Source: Bacillus sp. NEB1478
GTDB taxonomy: Bacteria > Bacillota > Bacilli > Bacillales > Fictibacillaceae
Assembly: GCF_031582965.1 (NCBI RefSeq)
Contig: NZ_CP134049.1
Location: 1,054,001-1,118,000 of the forward strand
Length of the DNA: 64,000 bases
Reading direction: 5' to 3'
Part shown: piece after piece, positions 53,844-63,686 of the stretch
How positions within the stretch are numbered: the stretch's first letter is position 1
How the letters are laid out: each line of letters begins with the position of its first letter
Translations under genes and position numbers: made by a program
The notes under the pieces: generated by a model
Seen by the model: the letters and a program-made list of their open reading frames with translations, nothing else
The model's database searches: none
What the model was told of the DNA's origin: nothing

Positions 53844-54779
53844 TTAATTATCGAACTGAAACAAGTCGCTTGATAAATACCGTTCTCCAGAATCACAAGT
53901 CATACAAATAACAACTTCGCCTTTATTGCGCTTTTCTGCAATTTTCAAGGCCGCAAATACAGCAGCTCCTGAAGATGGCCCGACAAGGATACCTTCTTCT
54001 TTAGAAAGACGTCTTGTTATTGAATAAGCATCTTCATCATTTACTTGGATGATTTCATCGTATACGTCTTGATTTAAGATTTTTGGAATAAACCCTGGAC
54101 TCGTTCCAACAAGTTTGTGTTTTCCAGGTTTTCCTCCTGATAATACAGGTGATCCTTTTGGCTCTACAACATGTACGGTTAATTCAGGAAAGAACGATTT
54201 TAATGATTCGCCTGTACCAGTAATTGTTCCGCCAGTTCCTGCAGGAGCAATAAAGGCAGAGAAAGGTTTCCCTATTAACTCAATTGCTTCTTTAATTTCT
54301 ATAGCAGTCGTATGACGATGTGCATCTGGGTTTGAAGGATTCTCAAATTGCATAGGCATAAAGCTATTTGGAATCTCTTTTTCTAATTCTCTTGCCTTAG
54401 CAATTGCTCCAGGCATCTTTTCATCTCCTGGAGTCAGTACGACTTCAGCTCCATAAGCCTTAAGCAGGTTTATCCTTTCTTCTGTCATTGTATCCGGCAT
54501 TACAATAATGGACTTGTAGCCACGAGCAGCGGCATTCATCGCCAAACCGATTCCAGTATTACCCGAGGTCGGCTCAATAATGGTTGCCCCTTCTTTTAAC
54601 AAACCGGCTTTTTCAGCTTGAATGATCATATTAAAAGCTGCCCGGTCTTTCAGGCTCCGGCTAGGATTGTAATATTCAAGTTTGACATAAACATCGGCTC
54701 CATCTGAATGAGGAAGGCGATTTAATTTAACAATAGGTGTATCTCCAATTAGATCTGCAATGTTTGTAACGACTTTCAT
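53844..54779 (-). CDS. ytkP: Cysteine synthase-type PLP enzyme (YtkP)
   Basis: 311 residues, O-acetylserine sulfhydrylase fold. The PLP lysine is in SRSLKDRAAFNM (about residue 43), the substrate loop is PTSGNTGIGLAM, and the phosphate loop is PAGTGGTITGTG. B. subtilis YtkP has the same length and is a CysK paralogue. It could make cysteine from O-acetylserine or act as a beta-synthase. Single gene; no T-box or CymR site noticed. Confidence 0.92.
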   Translation of the reverse strand: MKVVTNIADLIGDTPIVKLNRLPHSDGADVYVKLEYYNPSRSLKDRAAFNMIIQAEKAGLLKEGATIIEPTSGNTGIGLAMNAAARGYKSIIVMPDTMTEERINLLKAYGAEVVLTPGDEKMPGAIAKARELEKEIPNSFMPMQFENPSNPDAHRHTTAIEIKEAIELIGKPFSAFIAPAGTGGTITGTGESLKSFFPELTVHVVEPKGSPVLSGGKPGKHKLVGTSPGFIPKILNQDVYDEIIQVNDEDAYSITRRLSKEEGILVGPSSGAAVFAALKIAEKRNKGEVVICMTCDSGERYLSSDLFQFDN

Positions 54780-54899
54780 TCATATGCACTCCCTTTGCCT
54801 TGCTTTTTATAGTATAACAAATAACTTGTTCGGGTAAAAAATCATAAGGACCAGTTGAGAATCTGGTAAAATGTTAAATAGAAAGCGGTGAATCTAAAA

Positions 54900-55466
54900 T
54901 TGGAAAAACATTTATTCGTTGCTCTGCAGCTACCAGAAAAAATTAAGACAACGCTATCTGAAATATGCAGTGAGGTCAGAAACGAAGCATCCTTTAAAAA
55001 ATGGGTACATCCTAGTGATTATCATATTACCCTTGCTTTTTTGGGGAAAACAGAAAAACAACAGTTAAATATATTGTTTCCATTATTAGATGAAATTGTT
55101 GCTTCTTTTAAAGCTTTCGAGTTAAATATTAATCACTTTGGTTTTTTCGGAAAAGCTGAAAATCCTCGGATTTTTTGGGCAGGTGTTGAAGAACAAGAAT
55201 GTTTATTTGATTTGCAGAGGCAGATTGCTGAAGCATGTCATGAAGCAGGCTTTTCATTAGAAAAACGGCCATATAAACCACATATTACACTTTCTAGAAA
55301 ATTTAATGAAAGTGAACATTCTTTATTGGATGAAAATGAATGGTGGAAAAAATTTGGGCAGGTTATTCATTTTCAGACAGAAAGTATCGTTGTCTTTGAG
55401 ACACATTTTGAGAAATCACCCAAATATGAAATCGTACAATCCTTTTCATTAAAAAATAGTCTTTGA
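54900..55466 (+). CDS. thpR: RNA 2',3'-cyclic phosphodiesterase ThpR (YtlP)
   Basis: 188 residues. The 2H phosphoesterase fold has two HxTx motifs: YHITLAFLG at about 43 and PHITLSRK at about 127. Opens 2',3'-cyclic phosphates of RNA. TTG 54900 is preferred over GTG 54888, which overlaps the GCGGTGA ribosome site. First of thpR-ytlQ-ytlR, matching B. subtilis ytlPQR. Confidence 0.91.
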   Translation: MEKHLFVALQLPEKIKTTLSEICSEVRNEASFKKWVHPSDYHITLAFLGKTEKQQLNILFPLLDEIVASFKAFELNINHFGFFGKAENPRIFWAGVEEQECLFDLQRQIAEACHEAGFSLEKRPYKPHITLSRKFNESEHSLLDENEWWKKFGQVIHFQTESIVVFETHFEKSPKYEIVQSFSLKNSL

Positions 55467-55480
55467 GAGAGGAGAAAAGG

Positions 55481-56275
55481 ATGGCACAGCTCGTAAAAAT
55501 TCAAGATTATGTTTCTAGGTATGAAAAGAACTTATACCATTATCAATCCTTATTTATGAGACTGAAAGAAAACCGCTGGAATGATTTTTTACATAAAAAT
55601 GATAGAAACGTCAACTATGCGAACAAGAAGGAAACTGTAAAACAATTTCGCGAAAATTTATTTGAACATCAAATAAAATGGGCTACAACTACAGTCAAAG
55701 AAATTTCTAAGGTTGAACATAAGTATTTAAAAGACAGCAGATTGCAATTTCTCACACAGGAAATTCCAGATAATTATTTCTTATTGTATGAACCTGTTCT
55801 GCAAATAAAGAATGCACCAATCGAGCTTGATATTATATTAGCTGGTCCAGCTAATATATGGCTGATCGTATGGATGAGCGGGGAAGGAATATGGCAAGAA
55901 ACTGATAACAAGCGGTTTTGGAAAAATGCTGATCCTGAAAATGGAGAAACGCGGTTAAATCCGTTTATTCGATTAGAGAGAATGAATACAATCATTGGTG
56001 AATGGGCCAAACCTTACCAACAGCAATTATCAGTTAAACAAAGGATCATTGCACCTGATGCTTATATTGATATTTCGAACGACTGGAGAAAGGCTTGTTT
56101 TATCGATAAAAGAAATTTCAAAGAGTGGCATTTGCAGATTACAGCCGAACCTGCTCCAGTAAAGAATCAGCAGCTTAAATTTATTTCTGATATTTTAAAG
56201 CATGGAGTAACAAATTCACTTTATCGCATTGATCCGTTATCCAATGAGTCCGAATTCAGTTTTGAAGGAAATTGA
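55481..56275 (+). CDS. ytlQ: YtlQ, NERD-like protein of unknown function
   Basis: 264 residues. N-terminal helices (AQLVKIQDYVSRYEKNLYHY), then FLLYEPVLQIKNAPIELDII and NIWLIVWMSGEGIW in the middle, which look like a degenerate NERD/restriction-like core (E-x-D-x and I/V-rich strands). I cannot claim nuclease activity. ATG 55481 follows GAGAGGAG. It sits between thpR and ytlR, as in B. subtilis. Confidence 0.85.
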   Translation: MAQLVKIQDYVSRYEKNLYHYQSLFMRLKENRWNDFLHKNDRNVNYANKKETVKQFRENLFEHQIKWATTTVKEISKVEHKYLKDSRLQFLTQEIPDNYFLLYEPVLQIKNAPIELDIILAGPANIWLIVWMSGEGIWQETDNKRFWKNADPENGETRLNPFIRLERMNTIIGEWAKPYQQQLSVKQRIIAPDAYIDISNDWRKACFIDKRNFKEWHLQITAEPAPVKNQQLKFISDILKHGVTNSLYRIDPLSNESEFSFEGN

Positions 56276-56325
56276 TACTTTTTGTCGAATCTATTTCTCA
56301 AACAAAATAATCGAGGACTTTATGA

Positions 56326-57249
56326 ATGAAAAAATACTTTTTTATTGTTAATTCGAATAACGCGAAAGCTGTAAAAACCTTTAAACATCTAAAGAGAGAA
56401 TTGGACAAGGAAGGGTTGCCATACCGAACATTTTATACCGAGTATGCTGGACATGCCTCCGAGATTGCCAAAAAAGTTACCTATATGAATAAAGATTCGG
56501 TTCAGGCGATTATCGCTGTAGGCGGAGACGGGACGATTCACGAAGTGTTCAACGGCATACAAGATCAACCCGATATAGCGATAGGCTTTATTTCAGGCGG
56601 TTCCGGAAATGATATTGTTCGAGTAATGACCAAAAAGGTTAAAGGGGTAAAAAGCCAAATTGCTTATTTGAAAAGAAGCAGACTTATTAAATGTGATTCG
56701 GGAAATCTTCAATTAATCGGAAGAAGCAAACAAGAGCAAGTTTTTTTAAGTGCTGTTGGCATCGGATTAGATGGTGAAGTAGCGAGGTACACCAATACAG
56801 CTCCTTACAAGAAATATCTTCACAAACTAAAATTGGGAACTCTGGCATATGTGATTACGTTATTTAAAGTGCTCAAACAATATAAGCCAGCTTCTGTTGA
56901 GGTAGAAATAGATGGGCAGCAGCATAAGTTTGATCACGTATGGTTAGCCGCAATCGGAAATATGCCTTTTTATGGCGGAGGAATGAAAATTTGTCCAGAT
57001 GCACGCTATAATGATGGAGTATTGAACTTATGCATCGTGCATAATATCTCATTAATTAAGCTGTTAATCCTTTTTGTTTCTGTTTTTTGGGGAGGACACG
57101 TAAATGTAAAAGGTGTTACGCAGTTTAAAGGGAAATTGATAAGTGTTAATAGTGATAGACCTCTTGCCATTCATGCGGATGGGGAATTTAAAGGAACAAC
57201 CCCTGTAGCCATTGAAGTTAAATATCACTCGGTAGGGGTAAAGATCTAA
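56326..57249 (+). CDS. ytlR: Diacylglycerol kinase-family lipid kinase YtlR
   Basis: 307 residues. DAGK_cat fold: N-terminal KKYFFIVNSNNAKAVKTFKH, the nucleotide motif AVGGDGTIHEVFNG at about 64-77, GFISGGSGNDIVR, and a C-terminal beta domain with HADGEFKG. Phosphorylates a lipid, probably diacylglycerol or a sphingoid-like lipid. Start AUG 56326; the upstream site is weak (GAGGAC). Third gene of the ytlPQR set. Confidence 0.9.
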   Translation: MKKYFFIVNSNNAKAVKTFKHLKRELDKEGLPYRTFYTEYAGHASEIAKKVTYMNKDSVQAIIAVGGDGTIHEVFNGIQDQPDIAIGFISGGSGNDIVRVMTKKVKGVKSQIAYLKRSRLIKCDSGNLQLIGRSKQEQVFLSAVGIGLDGEVARYTNTAPYKKYLHKLKLGTLAYVITLFKVLKQYKPASVEVEIDGQQHKFDHVWLAAIGNMPFYGGGMKICPDARYNDGVLNLCIVHNISLIKLLILFVSVFWGGHVNVKGVTQFKGKLISVNSDRPLAIHADGEFKGTTPVAIEVKYHSVGVKI

Positions 57250-57274
57250 ATAATAGGTTGTGTGGTGAAGAGAA

Positions 57275-57469
57275 ATGAAATGGACAGATTTTTTTAATAT
57301 TGCACTTTTTAGTTTACTTTGGATTTGGCTCATTCAAAAAAAACCAGCCGTTCACGAGTGGCTAAATGAAATAACAAACAATCAGATGATAATAGGGATT
57401 ATAATTCCAATTATTATTTATGCTGTCATGATAATCGGAATAAGAGTATTAAAGAATAAGTATTTATAA
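57275..57469 (+). CDS. Small membrane protein (64 residues)
   Basis: Two hydrophobic segments: FFNIALFSLLWIWLI at about 6-20 and IGIIIPIIIYAVMIIGIRVL at about 39-58. GTGGTGAAGAG precedes the ATG weakly. It is 25 bases after ytlR and before a terminator, so it ends that operon. No family recognised. Confidence 0.72.
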   Translation: MKWTDFFNIALFSLLWIWLIQKKPAVHEWLNEITNNQMIIGIIIPIIIYAVMIIGIRVLKNKYL

Positions 57470-57478
57470 AGTGCAAAT

Positions 57479-57512
57479 GAAATGAGAGCGGGTTATGCCC
57501 CCTCTCATTTTT
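57479..57512 (+). terminator. Terminator after the ytlPQR unit
   Basis: AATGAGAG-GGG pairs with CCC-CTCTCATT around TTATGC, then TTTTC. Confidence 0.88.
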
Positions 57513-57580
57513 CATATGTAAACGAATAACAAAAAGAAATATAGTTCAATATGATGTAATAAGACCGGAGGAGGTGTGGT

Positions 57581-59722
57581 ATGGGAAATGGAAATTTCGA
57601 AGCAGCAGCGTATATTGATGATTTTTCATTGATTACTATTGTAATTGATGACGATATTCAGGTTATCCCTTCAATCACACTCCACCTAACTGATCACGTA
57701 TTATATCCACTGACGATTGAAAAAAAAGAAAAATTTCATCACAAGCGCATTTATAAATGCAGAGCACCTTTAAAGTTAGACATATCTAATGAGTACTGGG
57801 TGGATATATGTGATAACAAGATTGCTGTGAGATTAGGCAGTGTTGTAAGAACAGAAGAATTTGACGATGCTTTTTTTGTTGATAGCCCACTCGGTGCAAT
57901 ATATTCAGAAGGATTCACAACTTTTAAGGTCTGGTCGCCTGTTGCAAAAGAAATGCGGCTGATCTATAAAGTGCGTGATCATGAGTCTACACATGAAGTT
58001 TCGATGAAAAAAACGAAAAAAGGATTATGGACATACAAGCTAGACGGTGACCATCATTTAACTGAATACATGTATAAAGCAAAAATTAACCATGAATGGG
58101 TAATTGCCGCAGACCCATATGCACGTTCAGTAACAATAAATGGTGAAAAATCAGTTGTATTAAATATGCAGACAACTGATCCTGTAAATTGGAACCGCTC
58201 TGAAAAGAGGATGAATTTACGTTCGAAAATGGAAACTCTTATATATGAATTGCACATTAGAGATTTTACGATTCATGCCGAAAGCGGTGTGAAGCATAAA
58301 GGAAAATATTTAGGGCTGGCTGAAAACGGAACGAAAACTTCTCTAGGAAATTGTACCGGCTTAGATTACTTAAAAAGCCTGGGGGTAAGCCACATACAAT
58401 TGATGCCTGTTGCTGATTTTGGGAGTGTGGACGAAGCAAAACCGAATCAGCAATACAATTGGGGATATGATCCTGTTCATCTATTTTCTCCAGAAGGTTC
58501 GTATGCTACGAACCCCTATGATCCAGTCAGCAGGGTAAAAGAACTTAAAATGATGATTCAATCCCTTCACCAAAATGGACTTTCTGTCATTTTGGATGTT
58601 GTATTTAATCATGTATATAAACGAGAAGAGTCTTCTTTTGAAAAACTTGTTCCGGGTTATTTTTTTCGTTATGATGATGGCGGAAAACCAGTAAACGGTA
58701 CAGGAGTTGGAAACGATACAGCTTCAGAACGGAAAATGATGCGCAAATTTATGGTGGATTGCTTAGTTTATTGGATGAGTGAATACAAAGTGGATGGTTT
58801 TCGTTTTGATTTAATGGGAATTCATGATGTAGAAACTATGAACATCGCTGCAAGTAAACTTAAATCATTAAATCCTAGTATCTTTTTATTAGGAGAAGGC
58901 TGGGACCTTAACACGAATTTGGAACCAGAAAAGAAAGGATCACTTTCTTCTGCAAAAAACATGCCTTCTTATTCCTTCTTTAATGATACATTTCGTGACA
59001 GTGTAAAAGGAAGTATCTTTCCTGGAGGCAGAAGTGGATTTATCAATGGGAATTTGGAAAGCTCTGTACTTCATCAGTTGACTCGCTCTATAAAAGGCTG
59101 TTCGGAAAGCGGGGATATATTTTTATCACCCGAACAGAGCATTAATTATACAGAATGCCATGATAACCACACTTTAAATGATTTACTTTATATTCGGCAT
59201 TCTAAAGAAAGTGATGAGCTTAGAAGAAAGAGGCAGCAACTTGCTTTAGCTTTTACGCTATTTGCACGCGGAGTCCCTTTTATTCATGCTGGTCAAGAGG
59301 TATACCGCACAAAATTCGGAATAGAAAACAGCTACAATTCTCCGGATCGAATAAATGCCTTAAATTGGCTCGAATTTAAAAAGTATGAAAAAAGTACAGC
59401 TTATTTCCGTGAATTGATCAAGCTGAGAAAAGTACAGCCTATCTTCAAACAGTTATCGTATAATATATATGATAGATCCAGTATTTCACAAGGAATATAC
59501 GGAGTTGAAATTCATCTGTCTTTAGCCGATAAAAAAGACAAAGACTTTCATTGGCGAAATGCATTGCTTCTTTTTAATGTTTCACTAAAATCGGTAACCT
59601 ATTCTCTGAACTCTGAAAGCTGGACGATTGCAGTTGAAGATGAAAAATATAATGTTAACAAGACGATAAAGGAATCCTGTCTAATAAAACCTGTAAGCTT
59701 TTCTTTGTTATATCAAAGCTAA
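57581..59722 (+). CDS. amyX: Pullulanase, type I (GH13_14)
   Basis: 713 residues, close to B. subtilis AmyX. N-terminal extra beta domain 1-100, CBM48 about 105-190 (FTTFKVWSPVAKEMRLIYKV), catalytic barrel about 205-600. The type I signature YNWGYDP is present. Catalytic residues: Asp in DGFRFDLMG, Glu in LLGEGWDLN, and His/Asp in ECHDNHT. No signal peptide, so it is cytoplasmic and debranches glycogen or imported dextrins. ATG 57581 is preceded by GGAGGAGG. Same place as in B. subtilis. Confidence 0.96.
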   Translation: MGNGNFEAAAYIDDFSLITIVIDDDIQVIPSITLHLTDHVLYPLTIEKKEKFHHKRIYKCRAPLKLDISNEYWVDICDNKIAVRLGSVVRTEEFDDAFFVDSPLGAIYSEGFTTFKVWSPVAKEMRLIYKVRDHESTHEVSMKKTKKGLWTYKLDGDHHLTEYMYKAKINHEWVIAADPYARSVTINGEKSVVLNMQTTDPVNWNRSEKRMNLRSKMETLIYELHIRDFTIHAESGVKHKGKYLGLAENGTKTSLGNCTGLDYLKSLGVSHIQLMPVADFGSVDEAKPNQQYNWGYDPVHLFSPEGSYATNPYDPVSRVKELKMMIQSLHQNGLSVILDVVFNHVYKREESSFEKLVPGYFFRYDDGGKPVNGTGVGNDTASERKMMRKFMVDCLVYWMSEYKVDGFRFDLMGIHDVETMNIAASKLKSLNPSIFLLGEGWDLNTNLEPEKKGSLSSAKNMPSYSFFNDTFRDSVKGSIFPGGRSGFINGNLESSVLHQLTRSIKGCSESGDIFLSPEQSINYTECHDNHTLNDLLYIRHSKESDELRRKRQQLALAFTLFARGVPFIHAGQEVYRTKFGIENSYNSPDRINALNWLEFKKYEKSTAYFRELIKLRKVQPIFKQLSYNIYDRSSISQGIYGVEIHLSLADKKDKDFHWRNALLLFNVSLKSVTYSLNSESWTIAVEDEKYNVNKTIKESCLIKPVSFSLLYQS

Positions 59723-59871
59723 AGTGCAGAGTTGCAATATTGGAGTGATTTTCTTATTGTTATGTGTTAAAATAATGACTTCGCAGTGTTTTTTTTGATC
59801 GGAAAAAAGTATCTTTGCTGAATGAAATGAATAAAAACGGATTTTTTTAACATGACAAGAAGGTGAACAAT

Positions 59872-60654
59872 TTGGAACAGATTTTGGGAGATGATTGGCA
59901 GGTCACCCCTGCTGGCGGAGCAACAGGAGAAGCATATATAGCTGAATATGGGAACCAAAAACTGTTTCTAAAACGTAATTCTTCACCGTTTTTAGCTGTT
60001 CTTTCAGCAGAAGGAATTGTCCCTAAATTATTGTGGACGAAGCGACTGGGTAACGGAGATGTTATAACGGCTCAACAATGGTTAGATGGCAGAGAATTAA
60101 AGTCTCCAGATATGAAGGGTGAAAACGTTGCTTCATTATTAGCTAAAATTCATCGTTCTCAAGAATTGCTTGGGATGATGAACAGGCTTGAAAAAAAGCG
60201 GCTGACTCCTATAGATCTTTTAAACGATATACAAAAGCAAATGATTAAAGAAAAAGATTATATGGAAATTATTAATGACGCCTTTGCTTATTTGATGGAA
60301 ACAGCATCTGAAATCGAAGTTGAAAACATGGTTGTTTGTCATTGTGATGTGAACCATAATAACTGGCTGTTAAGTGATGAAGGCGAATTGTATTTAATTG
60401 ACTGGGACGGAGCTAGAATAGCTGATCCTGCTCTGGACTTAGGAATGCTGCTTTATAGCTATATTCCTTATGAAGAATGGGAAGAATGGCTTGAAATTTA
60501 TGGGGAAAGATTAGATGATGATTTAGAGCGCAGGATGCATTGGTATATGCTTGCTCAAACAATCAGTTCTTTTTTCTGGTATAAAGAAAAAGGACAGTCT
60601 AAAGAAACTGCCCAATTTGCCGAAAATATAAAAGAATTAACAGGTATAATTTGA
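59872..60654 (+). CDS. ytmP: Aminoglycoside/choline kinase-like phosphotransferase YtmP
   Basis: 260 residues, APH/ChoK kinase fold. Brenner motif HCDVNHNNWLL (catalytic Asp), metal motif YLIDWDGARIADPALDLG. N-lobe begins DDWQVTPAGGATGEAYIAEY. Substrate unknown; the gene neighbours ytzH and trmB in many Bacilli. TTG 59872 is 6 bases after AAGGTG; the GTG at 59863 lies on that site. Confidence 0.88.
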   Translation: MEQILGDDWQVTPAGGATGEAYIAEYGNQKLFLKRNSSPFLAVLSAEGIVPKLLWTKRLGNGDVITAQQWLDGRELKSPDMKGENVASLLAKIHRSQELLGMMNRLEKKRLTPIDLLNDIQKQMIKEKDYMEIINDAFAYLMETASEIEVENMVVCHCDVNHNNWLLSDEGELYLIDWDGARIADPALDLGMLLYSYIPYEEWEEWLEIYGERLDDDLERRMHWYMLAQTISSFFWYKEKGQSKETAQFAENIKELTGII

Positions 60655-60672
60655 CAATTAAATTGTATATTT

Positions 60673-60698
60673 GACACTATTTCCTGGGGAATAGTGTC
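60673..60698. terminator. Hairpin between ytmP and ytzH
   Basis: GACACTATT and AATAGTGTC form a perfect 9-bp stem with an 8-base loop. Only short T runs follow, so termination strength is uncertain. Confidence 0.6.
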
Positions 60699-60983
60699 TT
60701 AATATGGGTGATGAGTCTGAATAGTATCAATCCAAGACTCTAAATGAGGCAAGTGGTTTGAAATATGTTCATGCAGGTTTTCATGCGAAGATCCTGTATG
60801 ACTATATTCGTTAATGTTCGTTAAAATAGTTCTTACCTCTTCATGTACTTCTCCGTTTTCAAGCAGATGCGCAGCAAGCCTTTCTATTTGTGCACACTCA
60901 GATGGTGAACCTGCACAATCAGTTAGATGGTCTTGAAGAAGGTCTCTGATTATATGCAATTGATCATTATGATTTAATGGCAT
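60699..60983 (-). CDS. ytzH: YtzH-like protein
   Basis: 94 residues: HNDQLHIIRDLLQDHLTDCA, then GSPSECAQIERLAAHLLENG and YSHTGSSHENLHEHISNHLP. Matches the YtzH family of Bacillaceae, helical and of unknown function. It lies between ytmP and trmB on the opposite strand, as in B. subtilis. The Met at 60983 is chosen because an earlier Met at 60995 abuts AAAGG. Confidence 0.88.
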   Translation of the reverse strand: MPLNHNDQLHIIRDLLQDHLTDCAGSPSECAQIERLAAHLLENGEVHEEVRTILTNINEYSHTGSSHENLHEHISNHLPHLESWIDTIQTHHPY

Positions 60984-61094
60984 TATTCTACACATCCTTT
61001 CTTTTTCATAGCTTGTGGATTTAGGTAAAAAATATCCTTTAATTAATGGAGTTAATTCATAAGAAAAAACAGTTAGTATTGCGAGGGAATCAAT

Positions 61095-61736
61095 ATGCGT
61101 CAGCGTTTTAAATCATGGGCAAAAGATAAATTAGTCGACAATCCAGAATTTGTTTCTGTAGATCCTGTTAGTATGAAAGGGAAATGGCATACTTTTTTTG
61201 GGAATAGCAATCCAATTCATTTGGAAGTTGGCACCGGAAAAGGACAATTCATCAATGGAATGGGGAAACAAAATCCGACCATTAATTATATGGGTATGGA
61301 ATTATATGACAGTATTATCATTACTGCATTAGATCGAATTCTAGAAAACGATCTCTCAAACGTTAAATTAATTCGCGCAGATGCTGCGCATTTATTAGAT
61401 TATTTTGAACCAAATGAAATTGATCAAGTGTATTTGAATTTTTCAGATCCATGGCCAAAGAATAAACATGCTAAAAGAAGACTGACACATGAAAGTTTTC
61501 TTGCTCAATATGAAACGATTCTTAAACCAAATAGTGAAATTCATTTTAAGACTGATAATCAAGGTTTATTTGAATATTCGCTTCACAGCATGTCAAAATA
61601 TGGAATGTTTTTTAATGACATTAGTTTAGATCTCCATCAAAGTAATATGCCAGACAATGTTATGACGGAATATGAAGAGAAGTTTTCTGAAAGAGGTTCT
61701 CGGATTTATAGAATGGAAGCTCAGTTTCGATCATGA
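61095..61736 (+). CDS. trmB: tRNA (guanine-N7)-methyltransferase TrmB
   Basis: 213 residues. Makes m7G46 in tRNA. SAM-binding HLEVGTGKGQFINGMGKQNP at about 42-61, GMELYDS, and the tRNA-binding/catalytic segment YLNFSDPWPKNKHAKRRLTH at about 116-135. GCGAGGG precedes ATG 61095. Firm call. Confidence 0.96.
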   Translation: MRQRFKSWAKDKLVDNPEFVSVDPVSMKGKWHTFFGNSNPIHLEVGTGKGQFINGMGKQNPTINYMGMELYDSIIITALDRILENDLSNVKLIRADAAHLLDYFEPNEIDQVYLNFSDPWPKNKHAKRRLTHESFLAQYETILKPNSEIHFKTDNQGLFEYSLHSMSKYGMFFNDISLDLHQSNMPDNVMTEYEEKFSERGSRIYRMEAQFRS

Positions 61737-61738
61737 AA

Positions 61739-61765
61739 AACTCGGTAATTATACCGGGTTTTTTA
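61739..61765 (+). terminator. trmB terminator
   Basis: AACTCGGTA pairs with TACCGGGTT (one G-U) with a 3-5 base loop, followed by TTTTATTTT. Confidence 0.85.
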
Positions 61766-61793
61766 TTTTGCTCTTTTTCAATAGCTCTTTTCT

Positions 61794-62045
61794 AAAGGAT
61801 TGTTGCTTTTGGTTCATATAGATCATTCTCATCATTGACAAGTTGATTGGAATGCAAGGTGCGAGATTTCTCGAAAATGAAAATCACATTTTCTTCGTGC
61901 GATATATCGCTGCCGATGCCTTCCTTGTCCTGCGGGATCAGTGTGACAGTCTGAAAAGCGCAAGGCGACGAGTGGGCTCACCGCACACCCCGCGGAAAGC
62001 GAGCATCCTGAAACGGAGATCAACCACTTTCAAAGGTTGCAAAGG
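61794..62045. repeat. Dispersed Bacillaceae repeat, short copy
   Basis: Shares ordered blocks with 32498-32878, including TTTTCTTCGTGCGAT and CCCCGCGGAAAGCGAGCA, and has inverted ends GTTGATTGG and GATCAACC. It lacks the 130-base insert of the other copy. It occupies the gap between trmB and ytnP and has no coding potential I can support. Confidence 0.8.
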
Positions 62046-62133
62046 TTCCGAAAGCAGTCATTTTTATCCTTTGAGTTTACGATTCTTATGATACACTTTA
62101 AAATGTGTATAGGAGAGAGAAAGGAGCAAGATC

Positions 62134-62976
62134 ATGGATAAATGGAACATAGGGAATGTAACACTTACTTGGTTAGATGGCGGAGTCACACACATGGATG
62201 GCGGTGCCATGTTTGGGGTTGTTCCTAAGCCGCTATGGGAAAAAAAATATCCTGTTAATGAAAAGAACCAAATAGAACTTCGGACAGAACCAATTCTTCT
62301 TCAAGGACTTGGCGGAAAGAATATACTGATTGAATCAGGGATAGGTTCGGGGAAATTATCAGATAAACAACTGCGCAATTATGGAGTTACTGAAGAATCT
62401 GCCATTGTAAAAAGTCTTGAAAAAGAAGGTCTCACAACGGAAGATATTGATATTGTTATAATGACTCATATGCATTTTGACCATGCTTGTGGACTTACCA
62501 AGTGGAAAGATGGCAAATTAGTATCCGTTTTTGAAAACGCTGTTATATACACGTCAGAAATTGAATGGGATGAATTAAAGGATCCAAATATACGATCAAA
62601 AAATACATACTGGCGAGAAAATTGGGAACCGATTGAGCATCAGGTAAAAACCTTTAAAAAAGAAATTATTCCTGTAGAAGGGATCAAGATGATTCATACA
62701 GGAGGCCATAGTAACGGTCATTCTGTTGTGGAAATCACGATAGATGGTGAAGAGAAAATCTATCACCTTGGGGATTTAATGCCTACCCACGCACATCATA
62801 ATTCTTTATGGGTTCTTGCGTATGATGATTACCCGATGACTTCTATTTTTGAAAAGGAAAAATGGATTAAGCCAAATACTTGGTACTTTTTCTATCATGA
62901 TGCAATTTATCGTGCAGTAAAGTGGGATTCAGCAGGCGGTTATATTGAAAGAGTCCCACGTTCTCCAAAAATGTGA
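62134..62976 (+). CDS. ytnP: Metallo-beta-lactamase-fold lactonase YtnP
   Basis: 280 residues. Zinc motif [10 protein letters not shown] at about 112-121, further His in [11 protein letters not shown] and in the last [10 protein letters not shown], and the bridging Asp in [12 protein letters not shown]. YtnP of B. subtilis is a lactonase-like enzyme that disrupts signalling in Streptomyces. AGAAAGGAG precedes the ATG. Cytoplasmic, no signal peptide. Confidence 0.92.
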   Translation: MDKWNIGNVTLTWLDGGVTHMDGGAMFGVVPKPLWEKKYPVNEKNQIELRTEPILLQGLGGKNILIESGIGSGKLSDKQLRNYGVTEESAIVKSLEKEGLTTEDIDIVIMTHMHFDHACGLTKWKDGKLVSVFENAVIYTSEIEWDELKDPNIRSKNTYWRENWEPIEHQVKTFKKEIIPVEGIKMIHTGGHSNGHSVVEITIDGEEKIYHLGDLMPTHAHHNSLWVLAYDDYPMTSIFEKEKWIKPNTWYFFYHDAIYRAVKWDSAGGYIERVPRSPKM

Positions 62977-63103
62977 ATAAAAAGACACATTTTTTCCATT
63001 TTCAAGTGAATGTTCATTTTCGAGGGATATGTTAAAATATGAAAGAATGACATTATTTGAATTATTAATTATGACAAGTGCAAAAGAGAAAGGGGATAAA
63101 AAA

Positions 63104-63640
63104 ATGAAAAAACAGATGATAGCATTGTTTACTGTTTTAGCACTGTTTTTAACAATGGGTACATTCGTATCAGCAGATCAAGCAACAGACGAAATGAAAA
63201 AGACAATTGAAGACGGTGTTAAAAAAGAACATAAAGATATGAAAGAAGGTAGTTTAACACTATCTGATATTCAATCTTTCCCGAATGAAGATCCAGAGTT
63301 GGACGCTTCAGAAGTAACAATTGGAATTGCACATTTTGAAACTGTAAGAGATAACATCTTTTATTTTGATCATTCAAAATTCGTTTTCTACAACCCTGAC
63401 ACAAACGAATTGGTAGCAGAGGCTGCTGCAGCAAAAGCAAATCCTAAGCTTATTGATTACAAAGAAGCACATGAATCTGATATCGGAACTCACATGGACG
63501 TAGTTGTTGTCACTTTGCTTTTATCTATCCTGATTATTGTGCCGCTTTTAATTTTGACAATCTGGGAGAAGCGTCAATATCTGACTACAAAATTCAAAAT
63601 CGAGAACAACTTATTCAACCAAGATAATCTTTACCGATAA
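63104..63640 (+). CDS. Membrane-anchored exported protein of unknown function
   Basis: 178 residues. Signal peptide MKKQMIALFTVLALFLTMGT with cleavage near VSADQ. An extracytoplasmic domain of about 100 residues (EDPELDASEVTIGIAHFETV, HSKFVFYNPDTNELVAE). A membrane helix at about 132-157 (VVVVTLLLSILIIVPLLILT), then a cytoplasmic basic tail. No family recognised. AAAGGGG lies before ATG 63104; a longer frame upstream lacks a ribosome site. Confidence 0.78.
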   Translation: MKKQMIALFTVLALFLTMGTFVSADQATDEMKKTIEDGVKKEHKDMKEGSLTLSDIQSFPNEDPELDASEVTIGIAHFETVRDNIFYFDHSKFVFYNPDTNELVAEAAAAKANPKLIDYKEAHESDIGTHMDVVVVTLLLSILIIVPLLILTIWEKRQYLTTKFKIENNLFNQDNLYR

Positions 63641-63645
63641 ATGAG

Positions 63646-63686
63646 AAAATGCCCGCTTTGGTTTTACCAAAGGGGCATTTTTTTAT
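63646..63686. terminator. Terminator between the exported-protein gene and ytzB
   Basis: AAATGCCC-CTTTGGT pairs with ACCAAAG-GGGCATTT, then TTTTATTG. It slightly overlaps the end of the convergent gene. Confidence 0.88.
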
